From the NCBI GenBank assembly GCA_002314435.1, contig DCFV01000049.1, positions 3,984 to 9,056 on the forward strand: DNA of 5,073 nucleotides, written 5' to 3'. This DNA comes from Acidobacteriaceae bacterium UBA1795. GTDB taxonomy: Bacteria; Acidobacteriota; Terriglobia; Terriglobales; Acidobacteriaceae. Numbering within the stretch: position 1 is the stretch's first letter; each line of letters begins with the position of its first letter. Position numbers and translations under genes: made by a program. Under the pieces are notes generated by a model. It made no database searches. It was given only the letters and a program-made list of their open reading frames with translations, and had not been told where the DNA came from. This document shows, one piece after another, positions 1 through 5,073 of this stretch.

Positions 1-735
1 GCGCAGTACCGCAAGATGAAGGAGCGCGAGGCGCAATTGGCCAAGAGCTCCCGTGTCTCGCTCGAAGGCCTCGCCGAGCAGATTCGCCAGGCCGGCGTAA
101 AGGACCTCGCCCTGATCATCAAGGGCGACGTGACCGGCTCGGTCGAAGTGCTGGCCGACTCGCTGGTGCAGATGTCCACCGAAAAGGTGCGCATCAAGGT
201 CATCCGCTCCGGCGTTGGCTCCATCACGGAGAGCGACGTGCTGCTCGCGGCCGCCTCCAACGCCATTGTCATCGGCTTCAACGTGCGCCCCGAGCGCAAG
301 GCGGCAGAACTGGCCCAGCAGGAAGGCGTGGACATTCGCCTGCACTCGATCATCTACGAGTTGCAGGACGAGATGCGCGCCGCCATGATGGGACTGCTCG
401 AGCCGGTCTTCAAGGAGAACTACCTGGGCCGCGCCGAAGTGCTCAACATCTTCCGTATTCCCAAGGTGGGCACGATTGCCGGCTGCCGTGTGCAGGACGG
501 CGTCATCCGCCGCGACTCGGATGTGAAGGTGATGCGCGGTGGCGAGCAGGTCTTCAAGGGCAAGGTGGGTTCGCTCAAGCGCTTCAAGGACGATGCCAAG
601 GAAGTCACCAACGGCATGGAGTGCGGTATCGGTCTGCAGAACTCCGGCGACCTGAAGGAAGGCGACATCATCGAAGCCTTCACCACGGAGAAGATCGCCG
701 CCGAACTGGGAGCTCTTACCTCGGCCAAAGCATAG
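1..735 (+). CDS. infB: Translation initiation factor IF-2, C-terminal part (5'-truncated by window edge)
   Basis: IF-2 is the GTPase that brings initiator fMet-tRNA to the 30S subunit and promotes 50S joining in the cytoplasm. The reading frame is open from base 1, so the ATG at 16 is internal and not the start. The visible 244 residues cover the last two regions of the family. The middle domain (about residues 35-130) holds the conserved stretch LALIIKGDVTGSVEVL, then SGVGSITESDV and GFNVRPE. The C-terminal beta-barrel that binds fMet-tRNA (about residues 140-235) holds GRAEVLNIF, GTIAGCRVQDG and the GMECGIGL motif (bases 613-636), then GDIIEAF. The GTPase domain lies outside the window. The frame ends normally at TAG (733-735) with no frameshift. 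A terminator follows within 21 bases, so this is the last gene of its transcript and rbfA, often the next gene, is not here. The identification is very secure. Confidence 0.97.
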   Translation, partial: AQYRKMKEREAQLAKSSRVSLEGLAEQIRQAGVKDLALIIKGDVTGSVEVLADSLVQMSTEKVRIKVIRSGVGSITESDVLLAAASNAIVIGFNVRPERKAAELAQQEGVDIRLHSIIYELQDEMRAAMMGLLEPVFKENYLGRAEVLNIFRIPKVGTIAGCRVQDGVIRRDSDVKVMRGGEQVFKGKVGSLKRFKDDAKEVTNGMECGIGLQNSGDLKEGDIIEAFTTEKIAAELGALTSAKA

Positions 736-755
736 CCCTCAACCAATGCAACTCA

Positions 756-795
756 ACGGCCCGCAGCCTGCACAAGCTGCGGGCCGTCTTCTTGT
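756..795 (+). terminator. Rho-independent terminator after infB
   Basis: A perfect 12-bp inverted repeat pairs ACGGCCCGCAGC (756-767) with GCTGCGGGCCGT (776-787) around an 8-base loop. It is followed by the T-rich run CTTCTTGTTC. The GC-rich stem plus U-tract directly after the infB stop codon is the classic intrinsic terminator layout. It separates the IF-2 transcript from the sigma-factor cassette downstream. Confidence 0.9.
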
Positions 796-812
796 TCCCG
801 TAAAAAAATTCC

Positions 813-826
813 GAACACCCGTGTTC
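813..826. repeat. Short inverted repeat GAACAC-cc-GTGTTC
   Basis: Two perfect 6-base arms (813-818 and 821-826) are separated by two bases. The spacer is too short for a stable RNA hairpin, so a site read as double-stranded DNA by a dimeric regulator is the likelier use if it is functional. It overlaps the -35-like element of the candidate promoter, so a bound protein would block it. The repeat is directly visible; the operator role is inference. Confidence 0.35.
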
Positions 827-837
827 CTTCCGCCGTC
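813..837 (+). promoter_or_regulatory. Candidate ECF-type (autoregulatory) promoter for the sigma cassette
   Basis: A GAAC -35-like element (813-816) and a CGTC -10-like element (834-837) are separated by 17 bases. This fits the AAC / CGT(C) pattern and the 16-17 base spacing known for many ECF sigma promoters. It lies between the infB terminator and the ECF sigma gene, where an autoregulated promoter is expected. Transcription would begin near 843-846, which would exclude the TTG at 838 as translation start. The -35 element is also the left arm of an inverted repeat. The match is short and could arise by chance. Confidence 0.35.
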
Positions 838-889
838 TTGGCAAGTAGAAAGACGAACGTGGATGACCTTTGCACCATCTGGCCGCCGC

Positions 890-895
890 AAGGAG
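890..895 (+). promoter_or_regulatory. Ribosome binding site deciding the sigma factor start
   Basis: AAGGAG (890-895) is the only strong Shine-Dalgarno match near the 5' end of the sigma gene. It lies 11 bases before an in-frame TTG at 907, slightly farther than ideal. The in-frame alternatives TTG 838 and GTG 859 have no site or only a weak purine-rich one. Confidence 0.5.
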
Positions 896-906
896 AACGC
901 GAGAGC

Positions 907-1446
907 TTGACCACCGACCTGGATGCGGAGTTTACGGCTCTTGTGCAACGTCAGGCACGCTTCGTCTTTCGGGTCGCTTATGCAGTATTGCTCAACGCAC
1001 ACGACGCGGAAGATGCCGTGCAGGAGACATTCTTGAAGCTCTATCGCAATCACGGCTGGCGTCATGCGCAAAACGAGCGGGCGTTCCTGGCGCGCGCCGC
1101 ATGGCGTGTCGCGGTCGACCTGCGGCCTCGCGCATCGTCACCATCCGTAACACACGACCTGCTTGAATTTGTTGATACCGCGCCTTCACTGGAGCCCGGG
1201 CCAGAGCAGACACTCGTCTCCGCTGACCAGCATGCGCTGATTCACTCCATGATGAACACCTTGCCTGAGGAACTTCGACTGTCCCTCGTTCTTTCTTCGT
1301 TTCAGGAGCTCAACTCCCGGGAGATCGGCTCCGTCCTGGGTATTCCCGAGGGCACGGTGCGCACACGGCTCCACCGTGCTCGCCAGATCCTGCGCGACAA
1401 GCTCGCGCGTCTCCAAGTCCACCCTTCGGAGGTGCGTCATGCCTGA
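907..1446 (+). CDS. ECF-subfamily RNA polymerase sigma factor
   Basis: This is a group 4 (ECF) sigma-70 factor, which binds core RNA polymerase and directs it to a small regulon. From TTG 907 the protein is 179 residues, normal for ECF factors. Region 2 spans about residues 7-75, with the core-binding and -10-recognising helices around DAEDAVQETFLKLYR (33-47). Region 4 spans about 110-168, with the helix-turn-helix SREIGSVLGIPEGTVRTRLHRAR giving -35 recognition. Regions 1 and 3 are absent, as expected. The linker (about 75-108) is short, so this is not an ECF with a large C-terminal extension. The frame is open to TTG 838 and GTG 859, which would add 23 or 16 residues without domain content; 907 is chosen for its AAGGAG site and because region 2 starts soon after. 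The 3' end overlaps the next gene by 8 bases (ATGCCTGA), so translation of the two is likely coupled. Exact ECF group and regulon are unknown. Confidence 0.9.
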   Translation: MTTDLDAEFTALVQRQARFVFRVAYAVLLNAHDAEDAVQETFLKLYRNHGWRHAQNERAFLARAAWRVAVDLRPRASSPSVTHDLLEFVDTAPSLEPGPEQTLVSADQHALIHSMMNTLPEELRLSLVLSSFQELNSREIGSVLGIPEGTVRTRLHRARQILRDKLARLQVHPSEVRHA

Positions 1447-1996
1447 CCGTGACGATCTTGACAGCCTGCTCGATGCGGCACTCAACACCTACGCCGATCC
1501 GGGGCCAAGCTCCGGACTTGAGCACCGCGTCCTTGCGCGGATCAGCACGCAAAACACGCCTGTGTGGCCCCGCTGGCGCTTGCACTGGGCTGCACTGGCA
1601 GCCGTGCCCGCTGGTCTTGTGCTGATGTTCATCCTTGCGCCATGGCGGCATGTGCCGCCGCACATCGCTCCCAAAGCAGTCGCACCTGCCGTGCTCCCCA
1701 TGACCGCATCTACCGTTACGCCCGAGACTCCGCCCCCCGGCTGGCAAGCCATCGCCCGCGTGACAAGAACAGCGGACCGCGTTAGCCCGCAACCCGCTGC
1801 GCCGCCGAAACTGGATATCTTCCCTGCTCCCACTCCGCTGAGCAAACAGGAGCAGGCCCTGGTCCGTTTCGTAACGCAAACTTCAGAAACACAGCACAAA
1901 GATTTTATGGAGGCGCAGCAACAGGCCGCCGCGCCGCTGCGCATCGCCTCCATCTCTATCCCTCCCATCGAACCGCCCGTTGAGGGCAAGGAGTAG
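1439..1996 (+). CDS. Single-pass membrane protein, probable anti-sigma factor (no zinc motif)
   Basis: This 185-residue protein is not matched to a named family, but its place and layout suggest it restrains the upstream sigma factor. The start is clear: GGAGG (1428-1432) lies 6 bases before ATG 1439, inside the sigma gene's last codons. The N-terminal part (1-46) is acidic at first (MPDRDDLDSLLDAAL), then ends in a basic WPRWR stretch. One hydrophobic helix (about 48-68, AALAAVPAGLVLMFILAPW) follows. The positive-inside rule puts the N-terminus in the cytoplasm, where sigma would be bound, and about 115 residues outside. The outer part is rich in Pro and Ala up to about 130. It ends in a more structured segment (PLSKQEQALVRFVTQTSETQ, then LRIASISIPPIEPP). 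There is no cysteine anywhere, so the HxxxCxxC zinc anti-sigma fold is ruled out. The anti-sigma role is inferred from context, not shown. Confidence 0.7.
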   Translation: MPDRDDLDSLLDAALNTYADPGPSSGLEHRVLARISTQNTPVWPRWRLHWAALAAVPAGLVLMFILAPWRHVPPHIAPKAVAPAVLPMTASTVTPETPPPGWQAIARVTRTADRVSPQPAAPPKLDIFPAPTPLSKQEQALVRFVTQTSETQHKDFMEAQQQAAAPLRIASISIPPIEPPVEGKE

Positions 1997-2002
1997 AAAC
2001 CC

Positions 2003-2575
2003 ATGCGTAAATTTGCTCTGATGTCCAGCCTTCTGCTGTTTGCCTTGGCCCTGCCGCCGCTCGCCCGCGCTCAGGACGCCAACAAGCCCGCCGAAAACGC
2101 GAAAGCCGCCGAAGCCGCGCCCAACTTCTACCACCTCGTGTTTGTCGTGCAGGAACTGGACGCAGCCGGCAAGCCCGTCAACAGCCGCACCTACACGACG
2201 AACGTCAGCACCGACCCAAAGCACTCTGGTTCGATCCGCACTGGTTCGCGTATCCCAATTGCCACTGGAGCGTTTGCAGGCGGCGGCGAGAAAGGCCAGG
2301 TTGAAACCCAGTTTCAGTACATCGACGTCGGAGTGAACTTCGATATTCGCCGAATCGAGGATGTACGGCACGAACTCGGGATCGATCTTGCCGCTGAAAT
2401 CAGTAGCATTGCTGAGGCCAGCGACGCCCGCCTTCACCAACCCGTCATCCGCCAGAACAGGTGGCAGACGCAGGTGCTGATTCCTGTCAGCAAGGCAACG
2501 GTCCTGTTCTCATCTGATTCAATCGACAGCAAGGGCAGCCTTCAGGTCACCGTCACAGCGACACCGATCCAGTAA
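2003..2575 (+). CDS. Exported protein with a secretin-like beta domain, third gene of the sigma cassette
   Basis: A 190-residue protein with a clear Sec signal peptide: MRK, a hydrophobic core (about 5-19), then cleavage expected after ALA-type ARA at 21-23, before Gln24. A short Ala/Lys/Glu-rich linker (24-39) precedes a beta-rich domain (40-190). The order of motifs recalls the C-terminal domain of secretins: RTGSRIPIATG (79-89), QYIDVGVNFDIR (105-116), a beta stretch LGIDLAAEISSI (125-136), PVIRQNRWQTQVLIP (147-161), then KATVLFSSDS (164-173) in place of the usual dG-T-vvxGGL ending. The N-domains that secretins use to build a channel are missing, so it is unlikely to form one alone. AAGGAG (1988-1993) lies 9 bases before ATG 2003 and abuts the stop codon of the preceding gene, 6 bases away, so co-translation is likely. 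It may be the sensor partner, effector or target of the sigma system. The gene and export are secure; function is unknown. Confidence 0.8.
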   Translation: MRKFALMSSLLLFALALPPLARAQDANKPAENAKAAEAAPNFYHLVFVVQELDAAGKPVNSRTYTTNVSTDPKHSGSIRTGSRIPIATGAFAGGGEKGQVETQFQYIDVGVNFDIRRIEDVRHELGIDLAAEISSIAEASDARLHQPVIRQNRWQTQVLIPVSKATVLFSSDSIDSKGSLQVTVTATPIQ

Positions 2576-2589
2576 TCCTCGCCATGAGC

Positions 2590-2607
2590 GTACCGCACGT
2601 GCGTTAC
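2590..2607. repeat. Near-perfect 18-bp palindrome at the convergent gene junction
   Basis: The sequence GTAcCGCACGTGCGtTAC is symmetrical about 2598/2599 with only one mismatched pair (2593/2604). The core CGCACGTGCG (2594-2603) is perfect. It sits in the 28-base gap between the two convergent genes and includes the TAA stop of the (-) gene. As RNA it could fold into a small hairpin with an ACGT loop on either strand, but no T-run follows, so it is a poor intrinsic terminator. It is the only structure in the junction that could separate the two transcripts. Confidence 0.4.
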
Positions 2608-4403
2608 AGCGGATACTTCTCCACTGCGACGCAACGCGCAGCCACAGTGCGGCTGAGCGCCGCCGCATTGGCCGGCGTAAAACGCGCCAGTCGCCGCAGA
2701 ATGGCCAGTTGCGTACGCAGCGCATCGCCCTCGCCGCTGGCCGCCAGCACGCGCCGCGCCGCCTGCTCAGCCAGTGCCATGGACTCGTCTGCCAGTAGGC
2801 CGGTCATCGCCGCCGCCACCTCCGCCGTGGCGCGGCCGGCTGCCGCCAGCTTGCGCGCGCGCAGCAGCGCGGACTCCAGCGCATACACCTGGCTGATCAT
2901 GTCGGCCAGGTCCGCCATCACTTCCTGCTGCTGGTCCAGCGCCGTCAAGAACCGCTGGCTCGCCACGCCTGCGGCAAACAGCGACATCTTCTTCACCGAT
3001 GCCAGCACTTCCCCTTCGCGCGCCAACACCTCGCCGCTCTCGCCGCCCGCATCGAACTGCGGCGGCTCCATCACCTCATCCATCACACTCTTGATGGCGG
3101 CAACGAGCTGCAGCTTTCCTGTCGCGGCGCGCTTCATCAGCCAGCCGGTGATAATCAACCGGTTGATCTCGTTGGTGCCTTCAAAGATGCGATTAATCCG
3201 CGCGTCGCGATAGAAGCGTTCGGCCGGATACTCCTCCACGTAGCCGTGGCCGCCCATGGTCGCCACCAACTCATCGACCACCAGCGACAGCATCTCCGAC
3301 CCATAAACCTTCAGAATCGAGCACTCCACCGCGCACTCCTCGATGCGCCGCTGTATCTCGCGCGGATTGTGGCGCTCCGCTTCGCTCAGCGCCTCCATGC
3401 CCGCGTCGATTGCGCCCGCCGTGCGGTAGGCCATACTCTCCGCAGCGTACAGCCGCGTGGCGCCAGCGGAGATCTTGCGCTGGATCAGTCCGAACTCGGC
3501 GATCGCCTTACCGAAGGCCTTGCGCTCCTTCGCATAGCGCGCCATGTGGGCCAGCGCATGGCGCGCACCGCCGACGCAGGCCACGCCCAGCTTGAAGCGC
3601 CCTACGTTCAGCACGTTGAACGCAATGTGGTGGCCCTTGCCTGCCTCGCCCAGCAGGTTGGCCGCCGGCACCTGGCAGTTGTCCAGCACCAGCGGGCATG
3701 TCGACGAGCCACGAATGCCCAGCTTGTGCTCCTCCGCGCCGACTGACAAACCCGGCGTCTCGCGTTCTATGAGGAACGCGGAAAACTTCTCGCCATCGAT
3801 CTTGGCAAACACCGTGTAAAGCCCGGCCATGCCGCCGTTCGTCAGCCACATCTTCTCGCCGCTGAGCGTGTAGGTTGAGCCGTCGGCAGAGAGCGTGGCA
3901 CGCGTGCGGATATTCATCGCGTCGGAGCCGGAGCTGGCCTCCGAGAGCCCGTAAGCACCGATCAACTCCGCCGTCGCCAACCGTGGCAGGTAGCGCTGCT
4001 TCTGCTCCTCTGTGCCGTACCAGACAAGCGGCAGCGCCGCGATGCCCACGTGCGCGCCGAAGGCCGTCGAAACGCTCGCCAGCACGGACAGGTGGTCCGT
4101 GATCAGCGTGGAGCTGACCTTGTCCAGCCCCATGCCGCCATACACCTCGGGAATGTCCGGCGCTGTGAGGCCCAGTTCACCTGCCTTGTGCAGGAGCCCC
4201 GCCAGCACGCCGGGCTTCTTGGCCTCGATCTCCGTAGCACGCGGCAGAATCTCTTCTCGTGCAAACTGCGCCGCGGTCGCGGCAATCTGCCGCTGCTCCT
4301 CGCTCAGGTCTTCCGGTGTAAAAACCTCGGTGGAAGTCCGGTTTTCGATCAGGAAACTGCCGCCTGCGGCGGCAACGATGGGGGAACCAGCGGAAGAGGG
4401 CAT
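2604..4403 (-). CDS. Acyl-CoA dehydrogenase, VLCAD/FadE-like with C-terminal extension
   Basis: This FAD flavoenzyme catalyses the first step of fatty acid beta-oxidation, acyl-CoA to trans-2-enoyl-CoA, passing electrons to an electron-transfer flavoprotein. The 599-residue length fits the long VLCAD/FadE type rather than the roughly 380-residue short and medium types. The N-terminal helical domain (about 33-145) has the PEVYGGMGLD motif. The middle beta domain has the FAD/substrate signature AYGLSEASSGSD (150-161) and EKMWLTNG (183-190). The third domain (about 255-425) has the ERKAFGKAIAEF stretch (293-304), then MGGHGY (383-388) and RIFEGTNEINRL. Glu408 in that last motif aligns with the VLCAD catalytic base. 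An Ala-rich helical extension follows (about 430-599), as in VLCAD-type enzymes, where it aids dimer or membrane contact. The start is supported by GGAG 8 bases upstream and by the SFLIE N-terminal motif typical of this group. No ETF or other beta-oxidation gene is in view. Chain-length preference cannot be read from sequence. Confidence 0.95.
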   Translation of the reverse strand: MPSSAGSPIVAAAGGSFLIENRTSTEVFTPEDLSEEQRQIAATAAQFAREEILPRATEIEAKKPGVLAGLLHKAGELGLTAPDIPEVYGGMGLDKVSSTLITDHLSVLASVSTAFGAHVGIAALPLVWYGTEEQKQRYLPRLATAELIGAYGLSEASSGSDAMNIRTRATLSADGSTYTLSGEKMWLTNGGMAGLYTVFAKIDGEKFSAFLIERETPGLSVGAEEHKLGIRGSSTCPLVLDNCQVPAANLLGEAGKGHHIAFNVLNVGRFKLGVACVGGARHALAHMARYAKERKAFGKAIAEFGLIQRKISAGATRLYAAESMAYRTAGAIDAGMEALSEAERHNPREIQRRIEECAVECSILKVYGSEMLSLVVDELVATMGGHGYVEEYPAERFYRDARINRIFEGTNEINRLIITGWLMKRAATGKLQLVAAIKSVMDEVMEPPQFDAGGESGEVLAREGEVLASVKKMSLFAAGVASQRFLTALDQQQEVMADLADMISQVYALESALLRARKLAAAGRATAEVAAAMTGLLADESMALAEQAARRVLAASGEGDALRTQLAILRRLARFTPANAAALSRTVAARCVAVEKYPL

Positions 4404-4488
4404 CAGGATCGCTCCAACTGAGAGGCCAGCTTAGCGCGCGGCCACACCTTCAGGCAATGGATCCCGCACCTCGCCGAGCGGCGCACCC

Positions 4489-4905
4489 TCAGTGGAAGTC
4501 ATCGTAGAACCGGCACTTGGCGTTCTCCGGATGCCGCCTCGCCCAGAAGACTTCGCACACTTCAGGCCGATGGGCCAGCCGGGCAATCATCGCGTCATAG
4601 GGGTAGTAGTACTCCACTGGCAGCCAGAGCTCCTGCATCTGCCCCTGGCCTGCGTAGCGGACAAGCGCATCTATCCGGTACAGGATCTTGCCGCCTCGCC
4701 CTCCATCGAGCGCCCCTATGGGCACGATCCTGGCGTCGAGGATGGCCCCTCGCGCAGTCAGGTGCGAGCGGTCGAAAGGCTCCCGGCCGATCACCAGAAT
4801 CAGCAATACCACCGCGACAGCGAGCGTGGTCGCGCCCAGTCCCGCCTTGAAGAGCGGGCTTCTCCCCGAGCGAATTTTTGGCGTGCGGACTTGCGCGCGG
4901 CTCAT
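4489..4905 (-). CDS. Small membrane-anchored protein, DUF3592-like
   Basis: From ATG 4905 the product is 138 residues. A basic N-terminus (1-20) is followed by one hydrophobic helix (about 24-40, GATTLAVAVVLLILVIG). By the positive-inside rule the remaining 98 residues lie outside the cytoplasmic membrane. The outer part reads like DUF3592-type domains: ARGAILDARIVPIG, KILYRIDALVRY, then CEVFWARRHPENAKCRF, similar to the family's usual V-x-Y-x-P-x-N-P-ending. Cys117 and Cys131 could form a disulfide. The frame extends to a GTG at 4983, but those 26 extra residues are Pro/Arg-rich and featureless, and a -10-like element lies within them, so ATG 4905 is preferred. Only a weak GGGA-type site precedes it. 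The gene lies 85 bases upstream of the acyl-CoA dehydrogenase on the same strand and may be cotranscribed. Function is unknown and the family match is tentative. Confidence 0.7.
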   Translation of the reverse strand: MSRAQVRTPKIRSGRSPLFKAGLGATTLAVAVVLLILVIGREPFDRSHLTARGAILDARIVPIGALDGGRGGKILYRIDALVRYAGQGQMQELWLPVEYYYPYDAMIARLAHRPEVCEVFWARRHPENAKCRFYDDFH

Positions 4906-4928
4906 GCGTTCCCGCCCATCTGCACCGG

Positions 4929-4934
4929 ATTCTA
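4929..4934 (-). promoter_or_regulatory. Candidate -10 element for the small membrane protein gene
   Basis: Read on the minus strand this is TAGAAT, five of six bases of the TATAAT consensus. It would start transcription near 4922, about 17 bases before ATG 4905. No good -35 hexamer is seen at 16-18 bases. The site supports the inner ATG over the upstream GTG, but it is a single short match. Confidence 0.3.
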
Positions 4935-4994
4935 CATCCGCCGCGAGCGGGCGGACGGGCGGCAAAGGGCACAACCGAGGCACTCGCCATCGCT

Positions 4995-5000
4995 TACAAT
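4995..5000 (+). promoter_or_regulatory. Candidate -10 element for the gene running off the right edge
   Basis: TACAAT matches the TATAAT consensus at five of six positions in an AT-richer patch (4994-5012) that stands out from the GC-rich surroundings. Transcription would begin near 5007, giving a short leader that contains the AGGGAGG ribosome site (5016-5022). No convincing -35 element is present at the usual spacing. Confidence 0.4.
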
Positions 5001-5029
5001 TGCCTTTACTTCACTAGGGAGGCACTGCC

Positions 5030-5073
5030 CTGCTCGCCGCGTTTGCCCACTATCTGAATGCCTTCGCCGGCCC
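5030..5073 (+). CDS. Possible start of a gene cut off by the window end
   Basis: A strong Shine-Dalgarno sequence AGGGAGG (5016-5022) lies 7 bases before an in-frame CTG at 5030. The frame stays open to the window end and encodes LLAAFAHYLNAFAGP, a mildly hydrophobic N-terminus. An in-frame TAG at 5015-5017 limits the start to this short stretch, and no ATG, GTG or TTG is available in this frame. The next frame over (from 5032) is also open but has no usual start codon. CTG starts are rare, so the call rests mainly on the ribosome site and the upstream -10-like element. Only 14 codons are visible, so no product can be named. Confidence 0.35.
   Translation, partial: MLAAFAHYLNAFAG

Noticed and set aside
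838..906. N-terminal extension of the sigma factor from TTG 838 or GTG 859
   Set aside because: No good ribosome site precedes either codon, the added residues carry no sigma region, and TTG 838 would lie upstream of the predicted transcription start. GTG 859 stays possible.
1489..2004. Minus-strand open frames across the membrane protein and exported protein genes
   Set aside because: They are compositional shadows of the plus-strand genes, which have ribosome sites, a membrane helix and a signal peptide.
2584..3213. Long open frame on the plus strand opposite the acyl-CoA dehydrogenase
   Set aside because: It is Ser/Ala/Arg-rich with no recognisable domain and lies wholly antisense to a gene with clear family motifs. 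GC-rich genes commonly leave such frames open on the other strand.
4428..4457. TTGCCT-N18-TAAGCT as a promoter for the acyl-CoA dehydrogenase on the minus strand
   Set aside because: The -35 matches four of six and the -10 only three of six consensus bases, too weak to annotate.
4472..4483. CGCCG-ag-CGGCG inverted repeat just after the small membrane protein gene
   Set aside because: The stem is only 4-5 bp with a tiny loop and no T-run follows on the minus strand, so it does not qualify as a terminator; such short repeats are expected in GC-rich DNA.
4906..4983. N-terminal extension of the small membrane protein to GTG 4983
   Set aside because: The 26 added residues are Pro/Arg-rich without a pattern, and a -10-like TAGAAT lies inside them, which favours ATG 4905.

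Overview
The window is GC-rich bacterial DNA. The style of the infB tail, the ECF sigma / anti-sigma-like / secreted-protein cassette and the FadE-type acyl-CoA dehydrogenase best suggest an acidobacterium (Terriglobia/Acidobacteriaceae-like). This taxonomic call is inferred from remembered protein family style; no rRNA or other marker is present to prove it.

Layout, left to right. Positions 1-735 (+) hold the 3' end of infB (translation initiation factor IF-2), followed by a strong Rho-independent terminator (756-795). A short intergenic stretch then carries a candidate ECF-type promoter (about 813-837) with an embedded GAACAC-cc-GTGTTC inverted repeat. Next come three tightly packed (+) genes: an ECF sigma-70 factor (about 907-1446), a single-pass membrane protein that looks like a non-zinc anti-sigma factor (1439-1996, 8-nt overlap), and an exported 190-aa protein that reads like an isolated secretin-type beta domain (2003-2575, 6-nt gap). 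They converge on a long (-) gene for a VLCAD/FadE-like acyl-CoA dehydrogenase (2604-4403), with a near-perfect 18-bp palindrome at the junction. Upstream of it on the same strand is a small membrane-anchored protein (about 4489-4905) resembling DUF3592-type proteins. The last 90 bases form a divergent intergenic region with a -10-like TACAAT and a strong Shine-Dalgarno sequence, leading into a possible (+) gene cut off by the window end.

How the genes work together. The sigma, membrane protein and exported protein are translationally linked and look like one signalling unit: a transcription factor, its membrane-held inhibitor, and an envelope protein that may be the sensor, effector or target. 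The membrane protein has no cysteine at all, so it cannot use the usual HxxxCxxC zinc anti-sigma fold. IF-2 and the acyl-CoA dehydrogenase are housekeeping functions (translation initiation and fatty acid beta-oxidation) with no visible functional link to the cassette. I see no tRNA, rRNA, CRISPR array, insertion sequence or phage gene. No gene-free stretch exceeds 300 bases.
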